The notes under the pieces: generated by a model
Told to the model about the DNA's origin: nothing
The model's database searches: none
Seen by the model: only the letters and a program-made list of their open reading frames with translations
Source of the DNA: Selenomonas sp. GACV-9
Lineage (GTDB): Bacteria; Bacillota; Negativicutes; Selenomonadales; Selenomonadaceae
Assembly: GCA_900116485.1 (NCBI GenBank)
Contig: FPAX01000018.1
Coordinates: 1-44,298 of the forward strand
Reading direction: 5' to 3'
DNA length: 44,298 bases
Made by a program: the position numbers and the translations under genes
Shown: piece by piece, positions 26,954-33,525 of the stretch
Layout: every line of letters starts with the position of its first letter
Numbering within the stretch: the first letter of the stretch is position 1

Positions 26954-27180
26954 AATATTCAGATGAAGGGCGAATAAAGCAAGGAATCATAACAAGAAAT
27001 AGTATTTGCTATCGTGATGCATTTAAAGAAGCATATAAAAAAGGAGTTAAGATAGGAATTAGAAAAAGCGCGCTTGGTATGCTGAAACAAAAGTTGCCAC
27101 TTGATGTAATCCAGGAAGTGACAGAGCTTCCTTTAGAAACAATCAAGAAGCTTGCGGAAGAAAATGATATCCCTATTTGA
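26950..27180 (+). CDS. Small hypothetical protein with Rpn-nuclease-like C-terminal tail
   Basis: The 76-aa frame overlaps the end of the nucleotidyltransferase frame by ATGA. Its second half (GVKIGIRKSALGMLKQKLPLDVIQEVTELPLETIKKLAEEN) has the pattern of the C-terminal tail of Rpn/PD-(D/E)xK transposase-like proteins: a charged helix followed by a short helix-turn-helix-like end. No nuclease domain is present and no HEPN motif (RxxxxH) is seen, so it is not a HepT toxin. It may be the remnant of a larger gene joined to the antitoxin gene, or a small standalone protein. Function unknown. Confidence 0.5.
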   Translation: MKYSDEGRIKQGIITRNSICYRDAFKEAYKKGVKIGIRKSALGMLKQKLPLDVIQEVTELPLETIKKLAEENDIPI

Positions 27181-27219
27181 CATGAACCATCTGAAGTCAG
27201 TCATTGATTGCGATAAGGG

Positions 27220-27249
27220 TTGACAAGTCAACTGGCTGAGAAGTACAAT
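27220..27249 (+). promoter_or_regulatory. Promoter of the candidate antisense RNA
   Basis: TTGACA (27220-27225), 18 nt, TACAAT (27244-27249). The -35 is a perfect match and the -10 has five of six. RNA would start near 27256. No protein gene follows on this strand, which points to a non-coding transcript. Confidence 0.75.
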
Positions 27250-27255
27250 AGAAAT

Positions 27256-27360
27256 AGAAAAAGACCACCGAAAGACGGATTCATTCCCTCGCTCGATGGT
27301 TATATCTAAGTGTTTTAGAAATAACCGCCCGGCTGGTAACTTGGCGGTTTATTTCTTTTT
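27256..27360 (+). ncRNA. Candidate antisense RNA (type I antitoxin-like), ~105 nt
   Basis: A plus-strand transcript from the promoter at 27220 would end at the hairpin 27317-27356 with its T tract (27356-27360). Its last ~45 nt are complementary to the 3' end of the minus-strand mRNA for the 21-aa hydrophobic peptide, including the stop codon and last Lys codons. Its 5' part repeats, in the same sense, a segment of the peptide mRNA leader (GACCACCGA and a CCCTCGC block). Convergent genes overlapping at their 3' ends are the layout of TxpA/RatA and BsrG/SR4. A 34-codon frame from 27295 runs through the hairpin but has no ribosome site. Confidence 0.6.
27317..27360. terminator. Shared terminator hairpin between the peptide mRNA and the antisense RNA
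   Basis: The stem AGAAATAACCGCC (27317-27329) against GGCGGTTTATTTCT (27343-27356) has one bulged base. On the plus strand it is followed by TTTTTC. On the minus strand it directly follows the peptide stop codon (27351-27349), with a poorer T tract. Both RNAs can end here. Confidence 0.75.
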
Positions 27361-27414
27361 CAAAGACAAGATAATCAGGAGTATCAGCAGAAGCTGAAGC
27401 GTCGTCTGATCCAT
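27349..27414 (-). CDS. 21-aa hydrophobic peptide, candidate type I toxin
   Basis: The short frame from the ATG at 27414 encodes Met-Asp-Gln-Thr-Thr, then a 13-residue hydrophobic core almost only of Leu and Ile, ending Ser-Leu-Lys-Lys-Lys: one membrane span with a basic tail. This is the pattern of type I toxins (Fst, TxpA, Ibs) and holin-like peptides. A GAGG site stands eight bases before the ATG and is itself paired in a hairpin with 27452-27457. Its own promoter lies at 27516-27544, and the long leader begins with a perfect 10-bp hairpin. If translated it would insert in the membrane and depolarise it. I know of no annotated family it matches exactly. Confidence 0.6.
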   Translation of the reverse strand: MDQTTLQLLLILLIILSLKKK

Positions 27415-27422
27415 GTCAGAGA

Positions 27423-27513
27423 CCTCGCTTTCAAAGGATTTCGACCTTTCTGCGAGGGGAAACGAATCGCCTACCGTATCGGTGGTCTGTGGCAGACAGG
27501 TAATCTGCCACAG
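27423..27513 (-). promoter_or_regulatory. Structured leader of the peptide mRNA: 5' hairpin and buried ribosome site
   Basis: At the predicted 5' end a perfect 10-bp stem (27513-27504 with 27496-27487, 7-nt loop) would protect the RNA. Nearer the start, GCGAGG around the ribosome site (complement of 27423-27428) pairs with CCTCGC (complement of 27452-27457), extended by AAAGG/CCTTT (27433-27437 and 27445-27449). The ribosome site would be closed in the full-length RNA, as in known type I toxin mRNAs. Confidence 0.6.
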
Positions 27514-27515
27514 AT

Positions 27516-27544
27516 ATTATAGCGTGGATATAGTTGTGGAACAA
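27516..27544 (-). promoter_or_regulatory. Promoter of the 21-aa peptide mRNA
   Basis: On the minus strand TTGTTC (27544-27539), 17 nt, TATAAT (27521-27516). RNA would begin near 27510, exactly at the 5' hairpin. Confidence 0.7.
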
Positions 27545-27563
27545 ATGATGTTTTGTAGACAAG

Positions 27564-27612
27564 ACAACCCCGAAGGGCTCGATGTATGTGTGAGCCTTTC
27601 GGGGTTGTTTTA
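27564..27612. terminator. Hairpin between thiT and the peptide locus
   Basis: A 17-bp stem with one G-T pair (27564-27580 with 27592-27608) sits directly after the thiT stop. The T run is better on the plus strand (27608-27616) than on the minus strand, so it may work both ways. It would keep thiT transcription from running into the peptide promoter. Confidence 0.75.
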
Positions 27613-28137
27613 TTTTGCTGTGCTGAATTCTGCCGTCAGGCGTTTGAGCGGCAGCAGTCTTAAGATCAGGCAGCAGATGACAAAGTCGGGGACTAGCGTC
27701 GTGGCGTTGTAGGTGGCGGAGTAGAGGATCGGTGACATGCCTTCGGGGGCATAAGCGGCGAAGAAGATGACACCGGAAAGGAAATGGCAGAGGAATTTCA
27801 TGGTGAAGGCGGCTGTGACGCCGAGGTAGAGATGGCCGCGGAACAAGGTGACGATGGCCATGACCATGTAGGGCAGAGGATAATCGAGCAGTACCTGGAC
27901 CGGATGATAGATGAAGGGATTGAGCAGCAGGCCGATGATGCCGCAGATGAAGCCAGCCAGCAAGGTGATCTTGCAGCCATAGGTGCGGGCGAGCAGGATC
28001 AGCGGGACCATGGTGCCGAGGCTTATCTCGCCGCCTTGCGGCAATTGGAATAAATGAATCTGTGCCAGGACAATCGTGATGGCGGACATCATGGCTGCCT
28101 GAACAAGCATATGCGTGGAAAATTTGACATGGTTCAT
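27610..28137 (-). CDS. thiT: Thiamine ECF transporter, substrate-binding component
   Basis: The 175-aa membrane protein has about six hydrophobic segments and the ThiT hallmarks: GGEISLGTMVPLILLARTYG, the long loop with HFLSGVIFFAAYAPEGMSP (about 115-140) that binds thiamine, and LYSATYN. It would work with the shared EcfA-A'-T module, which is not encoded here. The ATG at 28137 follows AAGGAG; an upstream frame start is rejected. Despite the thiamine link, no TPP riboswitch was seen in the ~45-nt leader. Confidence 0.88.
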   Translation of the reverse strand: MNHVKFSTHMLVQAAMMSAITIVLAQIHLFQLPQGGEISLGTMVPLILLARTYGCKITLLAGFICGIIGLLLNPFIYHPVQVLLDYPLPYMVMAIVTLFRGHLYLGVTAAFTMKFLCHFLSGVIFFAAYAPEGMSPILYSATYNATTLVPDFVICCLILRLLPLKRLTAEFSTAK

Positions 28138-28164
28138 GATAGCACACTCCTTAGAAGAATATCT

Positions 28165-28197
28165 TTCATTATACTGCAAAGGGGAGTGCCCTACAAT
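28165..28197 (-). promoter_or_regulatory. Promoter of thiT
   Basis: On the minus strand TTGTAG and TATAAT are separated by 17 nt, within about 28169-28197. RNA would start about 25-30 nt upstream of the ATG at 28137, leaving no space for a riboswitch. Confidence 0.65.
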
Positions 28198-28233
28198 GCT
28201 TTGTCATATATTGTGTCATGACGGCAACAAACA

Positions 28234-28262
28234 TTGAGGTTTTCTATGTAATTTGGTATGAT
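28234..28262 (+). promoter_or_regulatory. Promoter of the cobalamin operon
   Basis: TTGAGG (28234-28239), 17 nt, TATGAT (28257-28262). RNA would start near 28269, giving a leader of ~43 nt before cbiT, far too short for an AdoCbl riboswitch. Confidence 0.65.
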
Positions 28263-28311
28263 AGATACGTATTGTTATAAGATAAATCAGAATGATGCAG
28301 GAGGCTTGGCG

Positions 28312-28890
28312 ATGGATTATTTGGGCATTGATGATGAGGCCTTTATCCGCGATAAGGTGCCGATGACGAAACAGGAAATACGAATCCTCAGTTTGGTTAA
28401 GGCGAGAATCAAGCCCGATGCAGTCATTTATGACATTGGCGCTGGCACGGGCTCGCTGTCGATTGAGGCGGCCCGTTTGGCGCCGCAGGGAACGGTGTAT
28501 GCTTTGGAGCGCAATCCTGCTGGGGTGAATCTCATACGTGCCAATGCGGCAAATTTTGCCGTAGGCAATATCAAGGTCATAGAGACTGAGGCCCCGGCAG
28601 GCATGGAGCAGCTGCCAGCTGCCGATACCGTGCTTATTGGTGGCAGCGGCAGTCATCTGGCGGATATTCTCGCCGTGGTGACGCCGAAGCTCAAGGCAGA
28701 AGGCCGCATCGTGCTCAACTGCATCACGGTGCAGACGCTGATGCAGTGCGTCGAGTATATGCGCAGTCATGATGATGTCTACGCATATGAGGCGATACAG
28801 GTGCAGGTCAGCCGCCTGCAGCAGGTCGGGCCGTATGATATGGCTAAGGCGGAAAATCCGATCTACATCGTGACTTGCTGGAAAAAATAA
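28312..28890 (+). CDS. cbiT: Cobalt-precorrin-6B C15-methyltransferase (decarboxylating)
   Basis: The 192-aa Rossmann methyltransferase has the AdoMet motif DIGAGTGSLSIEAA. CbiT methylates C15 and removes the acetate carboxyl on ring C in the anaerobic B12 pathway. It is the separate CbiT, not the fused CbiET/CobL, and no cbiE is found nearby. AGGAGG sits seven bases before the ATG at 28312, which I prefer over the in-frame start at 28258. It is the first gene of the operon. Confidence 0.95.
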   Translation: MDYLGIDDEAFIRDKVPMTKQEIRILSLVKARIKPDAVIYDIGAGTGSLSIEAARLAPQGTVYALERNPAGVNLIRANAANFAVGNIKVIETEAPAGMEQLPAADTVLIGGSGSHLADILAVVTPKLKAEGRIVLNCITVQTLMQCVEYMRSHDDVYAYEAIQVQVSRLQQVGPYDMAKAENPIYIVTCWKK

Positions 28891-28925
28891 CAGGAACAGA
28901 TTCTTAAGGGAAGAGGGAATTAGAT

Positions 28926-29681
28926 ATGGTACATATCGTTGGTGCAGGTCCTGGCGATCCAGAACTTATCACAGTCAAAGGGCAGCGTTTGTTAAGTGAG
29001 GCGGATGTGGTCATCTATGCCGGGTCGCTTGTAAATCCGGCGCTGCTCAAGCTTTGCAAGGAAGGGGCAGAAATCCACAATTCGGCATCGATGACCCTTG
29101 ATGATGTGGTAGAAGTCATCGTGAAGGCTGAGAGCAAGGGGCAGACGACGGTGCGCCTGCATACGGGTGACCCTTCGGTTTATGGCGCGATTCAGGAGCA
29201 GATGGATGCCTTTGACAAGAAGGGCATCGCCTACGATGTGATTCCGGGAGTCAGCAGCTGCTTTGCTACGGCGGCAGCTCTCAAGCAGGAGTATACCCTG
29301 CCAGGTATCTCCCAGACGGTCATCATCACGCGCAACGAGGGCCGCACGCCGGTGCCGGAGGCTGAGAAACTGCGCAGTCTGGCCCAGCATCAGTCGACCA
29401 TGTGCATCTATCTGTCGATCGCGATGCTCGACAAGGTCGTCGACGAGCTCATCGCTGGCGGCTATACGCCGGATACGCCGATTGCCATTGTCCAGCGGGC
29501 TTCGTGGCCGGAAGAGAAGATCGTGCGCGGGACGCTGGCAACCATCGTCAAGGATATCGAGGGCAAGAACATCGACCGCACGGCTATGATTGTCGTGAGC
29601 CGCTGCCTCGGTGCAAGTTATGAGCTCTCAAGACTCTATGCGCCGGAGTTTTCCCATATGTTCCGTGAGGCCAGCAAATGA
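28926..29681 (+). CDS. cbiF: Cobalt-precorrin-4 C11-methyltransferase
   Basis: The 251-aa protein is of the tetrapyrrole methylase fold: N-terminal glycine-rich HIVGAGPGDPELITVKG, LHTGDPSVYGA and VIPGVSS. These are the CbiF/CobM features. It uses AdoMet to methylate C11 after CbiH and before CbiG opens the lactone in some orderings. The end overlaps cbiG by ATGA. Confidence 0.95.
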   Translation: MVHIVGAGPGDPELITVKGQRLLSEADVVIYAGSLVNPALLKLCKEGAEIHNSASMTLDDVVEVIVKAESKGQTTVRLHTGDPSVYGAIQEQMDAFDKKGIAYDVIPGVSSCFATAAALKQEYTLPGISQTVIITRNEGRTPVPEAEKLRSLAQHQSTMCIYLSIAMLDKVVDELIAGGYTPDTPIAIVQRASWPEEKIVRGTLATIVKDIEGKNIDRTAMIVVSRCLGASYELSRLYAPEFSHMFREASK

Positions 29682-30787
29682 GATTAGCCGCTTTTGCCTT
29701 GACACCCAAGGCCTATGAATTAGCTAAGACGTTCCAGCGCAGCCTGGATAATCCGATGACGGTATATGTGTCGGAGAAAGTGGTGCCGGTAGTGGCCAGG
29801 CCTGCAGCGGAGATAAAGACCTTTGCAAAGCTTGCCGATGTCGTTGCTCCGGCCTTTGCTGCTTACGATGGACTGGTGTTTATCATGGCAGCAGGGATCG
29901 TGGTGCGGACGATTGCGCCCTTCTTGCAGGACAAGCTGAAAGACCCGGCTATTGTCGTCTTTGATGAGCGCGGCCAGCATGGCATCAGCCTGCTTTCCGG
30001 GCATATTGGCGGCGCCAATGTGCTGACACAGCAACTTTGCCAGGCCGTGGGCGCAGCGCCGGTCATCACGACGGCAACGGACGTCAATCAGTGCCAGGCT
30101 CCCGATGCCCTGGCAGCCAAGCTGTGCCTGCGCCCCTGGCCGAAGGTGCGCATCCGTACTCTCAACACGGCTGTGCTGGAGGGACAGCCGGTGCACTGGC
30201 GCATCGATAAGACGTTGCCGCACAGCGTATTCTACAAGCGGCAGCTGGAGCAGGCTGGCCAGACGGCTGAGCTGTGCGTGACCAGTCAATGCCTGCAGTT
30301 CACGGCGGAAGAGAAAGATGAGCATTGGGTTGTCATCATATCGGAGCCTGATCTTCCCGCTTTGCCGGATTTGCCAGCCAATGTGCTGTGCTTGACTCCG
30401 CGCCGCCTTATCGCAGGTGTCGGCTGCCGCCGGGGCACGCCGGCAGCTCTTGTCATGGGGGCGCTTGATATGGCCTGCCGCATGATTGGCCGTGACCGCT
30501 CCTTTATCGATGGGTTGGCCAGTACGGTGGTGAAGAGTCATGAGGCTGGCATCGTGTTTGCGGCCGACAGTCTGGCGCGGCCAATTCATTTCTACGATCA
30601 TGAGGAAATGCAGGCAATGATTGACAAGTATCAGCTGGAGGAGTCTGATTTTGTCAAGGAGAATATCGGCATCGGCAATGTCTGCGAGGCAGCAGCCTAT
30701 TGTTGTGTCGGCGAGCAGGGCGGGCGTTTGGCGCTGCGCAAGACGAAATTCGAGAAAGTGACGGTAGCATTAGTATGGGAAAAATAA
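29678..30787 (+). CDS. cbiG: Cobalt-precorrin-5A hydrolase
   Basis: The 369-aa CbiG opens the delta-lactone, releasing the C20 carbon as acetaldehyde, a step found only in the anaerobic pathway. An N-terminal domain with VFIMAAGIVVRTIAPFL and SLLSGHIGGAN, and a C-terminal domain starting near IAGVGCRRGTP, are typical. It is coupled by overlap with cbiF upstream and by 13 nt with cbiH downstream. Confidence 0.95.
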   Translation: MRLAAFALTPKAYELAKTFQRSLDNPMTVYVSEKVVPVVARPAAEIKTFAKLADVVAPAFAAYDGLVFIMAAGIVVRTIAPFLQDKLKDPAIVVFDERGQHGISLLSGHIGGANVLTQQLCQAVGAAPVITTATDVNQCQAPDALAAKLCLRPWPKVRIRTLNTAVLEGQPVHWRIDKTLPHSVFYKRQLEQAGQTAELCVTSQCLQFTAEEKDEHWVVIISEPDLPALPDLPANVLCLTPRRLIAGVGCRRGTPAALVMGALDMACRMIGRDRSFIDGLASTVVKSHEAGIVFAADSLARPIHFYDHEEMQAMIDKYQLEESDFVKENIGIGNVCEAAAYCCVGEQGGRLALRKTKFEKVTVALVWEK

Positions 30788-31530
30788 CAGTAATCGGCAT
30801 TGGCCCGGGGAGTCTGGAGGACATGACGCCGCGGGCACGCAAAGCCATTGAGGCCGCTGAGGTCGTGGCTGGCTATAATACGTATATCAAGCTTATCGAG
30901 CCGCTGCTGGCGGAGAAAAAGGTAATCGGCACGGCGATGATGCAAGAAATCGAGCGCTGCCGTATGGCTGTCGACGAGGCAGCTGCGGGCCGCGATACCG
31001 TGGTCGTATCGAGCGGTGACTCGGGAGTCTATGGCATGGCGGGCTTGGTGCTGGAGCTTGTCTTGCAGCGCGAGGGCGCAGAGCGGCCGGAGTTTGGCGG
31101 CATCATTGCCGGCGTTTCGGCGGTCAATGCGGCAGCGTCGGTGCTCGGCGCGCCGCTCATGCATGACTTTGCTGTCATCAGCCTGTCAAATCTTTTGACA
31201 CCTTGGGAGCTTATCTGCAAGCGCGTCGAGATGGCGGCACAGGGCGATTTCGTTACAGCGCTCTACAATCCGAAGAGCAAGAAACGCGTGCAGAACATCG
31301 AGGAAGTGCGCGAGATCATGCTGAAGCATCGCGATCCGAAGACGCCGGTCGGCATTGTCACGGCAGCCAGCCGCGACAAGGAGACGAAGGTCATCTCGAC
31401 GCTGGCAGATTTCACGAAAGAGGACATCAACATGTTCTCGATGGTCATCATCGGCAATAGCCAGACCTATGTCAAGGAAGACTGGATGATCACGCCGCGG
31501 GGCTATGAGAACAAGGAGAACGGCCTATGA
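30775..31530 (+). CDS. cbiH: Cobalt-precorrin-3 C17-methyltransferase
   Basis: The 251-aa tetrapyrrole methylase has VIGIGPGSLEDMTPRA at the N-terminus, SSGDSGVYGMAG and GVSAVNAAAS, matching CbiH/CobJ. It methylates C17 with ring contraction. The ATG at 30775 lies inside cbiG (13-nt overlap); a longer frame from 30700 is a shadow of cbiG and rejected. Confidence 0.95.
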   Translation: MGKITVIGIGPGSLEDMTPRARKAIEAAEVVAGYNTYIKLIEPLLAEKKVIGTAMMQEIERCRMAVDEAAAGRDTVVVSSGDSGVYGMAGLVLELVLQREGAERPEFGGIIAGVSAVNAAASVLGAPLMHDFAVISLSNLLTPWELICKRVEMAAQGDFVTALYNPKSKKRVQNIEEVREIMLKHRDPKTPVGIVTAASRDKETKVISTLADFTKEDINMFSMVIIGNSQTYVKEDWMITPRGYENKENGL

Positions 31531-32294
31531 TCTTTGTCGCCGCTGGTACCCAGGATGGCCGGGAGCTGTCGAAGTACCTGCTGGAACATGGCTATGATGT
31601 GGCGGCGTCGGTGGTCAGCCATTATGGCGAGCAGCTGCTGGCTGACTGCCGCGGGCGCAGCCTTATCATCAACGACAAGCCGCTGGACAAGGAGGGGCTG
31701 GAGTCTTACCTTACTGGGCATCGGATCCGCTTGCTGGTGGATGCCAGCCATCCCTATGCGGTCAATGTTTCGGCCAATGCCATGGAGGCCTGTCAGGCAC
31801 TGGGGATTCCCTATGTACGTTATGAGCGGGATTTGACGGCTGTCCACTATGATCAGGTCACAGTCGTGCACAGCTATGAAGAGGCCGCTGCTGCTGCGGC
31901 TCGTTTGGGAAAACGCATCTTCCTGACCACGGGCAGCCGCAATCTGGCTAAGTTCACTACAGCGGAGGAATTGCAGGATCGCGAGCTCGTGGCGCGCGTG
32001 CTGCCGACGGCGGAGGTCATCAGCTTGTGCGAGAGCCTGGGCCTTACGCCAGGACAGATCGTTGCCATGCAGGGGCCGTTTTCCAAGCAGCTCAATAAGG
32101 AATTGTTCCAGAAATATCAGGCAGATGTCATAGTGACGAAGAATAGCGGGACTATCGGCGGGACAGATACGAAGTTTGCGGCCGCGGAAGAGCTTGACCT
32201 GCCAGTAGTTGTCATTGACCGTCCTGTCATGGCCTATGGCAATGTTGGCAGAACCTATGAAGATATCTTACGATTCGTAGAGGAGCATTATTAA
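31527..32294 (+). CDS. cbiJ: Cobalt-precorrin-6A reductase
   Basis: The 255-aa protein matches CbiJ/CobK: N-terminal FVAAGTQDGRELSKYL, VDASHPYAVNVSANA, RYER, and the later QGPFSKQLNKELF and TKNSGTIGGTDTKFAAA. It reduces the corrin macrocycle with NADH or NADPH. It is coupled to cbiH by ATGA overlap and lies 1 nt before cbiC. Confidence 0.94.
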   Translation: MIFVAAGTQDGRELSKYLLEHGYDVAASVVSHYGEQLLADCRGRSLIINDKPLDKEGLESYLTGHRIRLLVDASHPYAVNVSANAMEACQALGIPYVRYERDLTAVHYDQVTVVHSYEEAAAAAARLGKRIFLTTGSRNLAKFTTAEELQDRELVARVLPTAEVISLCESLGLTPGQIVAMQGPFSKQLNKELFQKYQADVIVTKNSGTIGGTDTKFAAAEELDLPVVVIDRPVMAYGNVGRTYEDILRFVEEHY

Positions 32295-32295
32295 G

Positions 32296-32931
32296 ATGGA
32301 CTTTATCAAACAGCCAATGGAAATCGAAACACGCAGCATGGAGATCATCACCCCCCATTTGCAGGGGCTGAACCTTGACGAGAAGGCGACGAAGGTCTAC
32401 CGCCGTATCATCCATGCGGCAGGCGATGTGGAGTATGCGCCAATCATCCGCGTAGGGGATGGCGCCATCGATGCGGCTATCGCGGCGCTCAAGGGCGGCT
32501 GTGATATCTATACCGATGTGGAGATGGTCCGCACGGGCATCAACAAGCGCAAGCTGGCCTCCTTTGGCGGACAGGTCCATTGCCTGATCGCAGATGAGCA
32601 GGTGGCGGCTGCAGCCAAGGCTGAGGGCATCACGCGCTCGATGGCCGCCATGCGCGCGTTCGGCAAGCGACTCGATGGCAGCATCGTAGCCATCGGCAAT
32701 GCGCCAACGGCACTATTCGAGGTGCTGCGCCTCATCAGGGAGGAGGGCATCCGTCCGGCCTGTGTGGTGGGCATTCCCGTTGGCTTTGTCGGCGCAGCTG
32801 ATTCGAAGCAGGAGCTGGCAGAAAATGGCATCGTGCCGTACATCACTGTGGCTGGTACCAAGGGCGGCAGCCCCATTGCGGCAGCTGCGGTCAATGCCAT
32901 GATGTATTTCATAAATAACGACAGAGGCTGA
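32296..32931 (+). CDS. cbiC: Cobalt-precorrin-8 methylmutase
   Basis: The 211-aa CbiC/CobH moves a methyl from C11 to C12 to give cobyrinate. Family segments seen: PMEIETRSMEII, RIIHAAGDVEYAPII (the catalytic His), and the C-terminal PVGFVGAADSKQEL and GTKGGSPIAAAAVNA. Confidence 0.96.
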   Translation: MDFIKQPMEIETRSMEIITPHLQGLNLDEKATKVYRRIIHAAGDVEYAPIIRVGDGAIDAAIAALKGGCDIYTDVEMVRTGINKRKLASFGGQVHCLIADEQVAAAAKAEGITRSMAAMRAFGKRLDGSIVAIGNAPTALFEVLRLIREEGIRPACVVGIPVGFVGAADSKQELAENGIVPYITVAGTKGGSPIAAAAVNAMMYFINNDRG

Positions 32932-32934
32932 ATC

Positions 32935-33513
32935 ATGAGTGAGACAGAAACAGGCAGAATCGTATTGGTGACTGGTGGTGCCCGTTCGGGCAAGTCGACC
33001 TTTGCTGAGAATCTCGCGGCAAAAAGCGGGGCAAGGGTTGCCTATATTGCTACGGCCCAGGTTTACGATGAGGAGATGCGGTTCCGGGTCAGCCTGCATC
33101 AAAAGCGGCGTCCGGGTAATTGGCAGACTTACGAGGCTCCCTTTGACGCCGGGAATGCGATACAGGCGGCCAGTGAGAAAAACGAGGTCCTGTTGTTTGA
33201 CTGCATCACGCTCTATCTTAGCAACTTGCTTTGCAGCCTGCCTGAGGGAGAGCTGGCAGATCAGGACAGGATATATGCGCTGACAAGTCAAAAGATAGGT
33301 GAACTGGTCAGTGCTGCTCAAATGGCTGCGGCTAGCGGGCGGACGGTCATTTTTGTCACGAATGAGGTAGGGGCAGGCATCGTTCCTGAAAACAAGCTCA
33401 GCCGCATTTACCGCGATATCAGCGGGCTGGCCAATCAGCAGCTGGCGCGGGCAGCGTCTGACGTATTTGCAGTCATAGCAGGCATTCCAGTAAACATCAA
33501 AGCATTAGCGTAA
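32935..33513 (+). CDS. cobU: Adenosylcobinamide kinase / guanylyltransferase
   Basis: The 192-aa CobU has the P-loop GGARSGKSTFAE, the guanylylated-His region (HQKRRPGNWQTYEAP), CITLYLSNLL, and VTNEVGAGIVPENKLSRIYRD. It phosphorylates adenosylcobinamide and joins GMP to form AdoCbi-GDP, used by CobS encoded 3 kb downstream. Confidence 0.97.
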   Translation: MSETETGRIVLVTGGARSGKSTFAENLAAKSGARVAYIATAQVYDEEMRFRVSLHQKRRPGNWQTYEAPFDAGNAIQAASEKNEVLLFDCITLYLSNLLCSLPEGELADQDRIYALTSQKIGELVSAAQMAAASGRTVIFVTNEVGAGIVPENKLSRIYRDISGLANQQLARAASDVFAVIAGIPVNIKALA

Positions 33514-33525
33514 GGAGGAACCCTC

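Noticed and set aside
27295..27396. 34-codon plus-strand frame inside the candidate antisense RNA
   Set aside because: It has no ribosome site and runs through the terminator hairpin, so the RNA would end before its stop codon.
27181..27610. CRISPR array or tRNA in the 430-nt gap
   Set aside because: No regular repeats or cloverleaf found; promoters, hairpins and the short peptide frame explain the structure seen.
28138..28260. TPP riboswitch before thiT or cobalamin riboswitch before cbiT
   Set aside because: Both promoters lie within ~50 nt of their start codons and no conserved riboswitch cores are visible.
30700..30774. N-terminal extension of CbiH by 25 residues
   Set aside because: The added part is the out-of-frame end of cbiG; the family N-terminus begins at the ATG at 30775.
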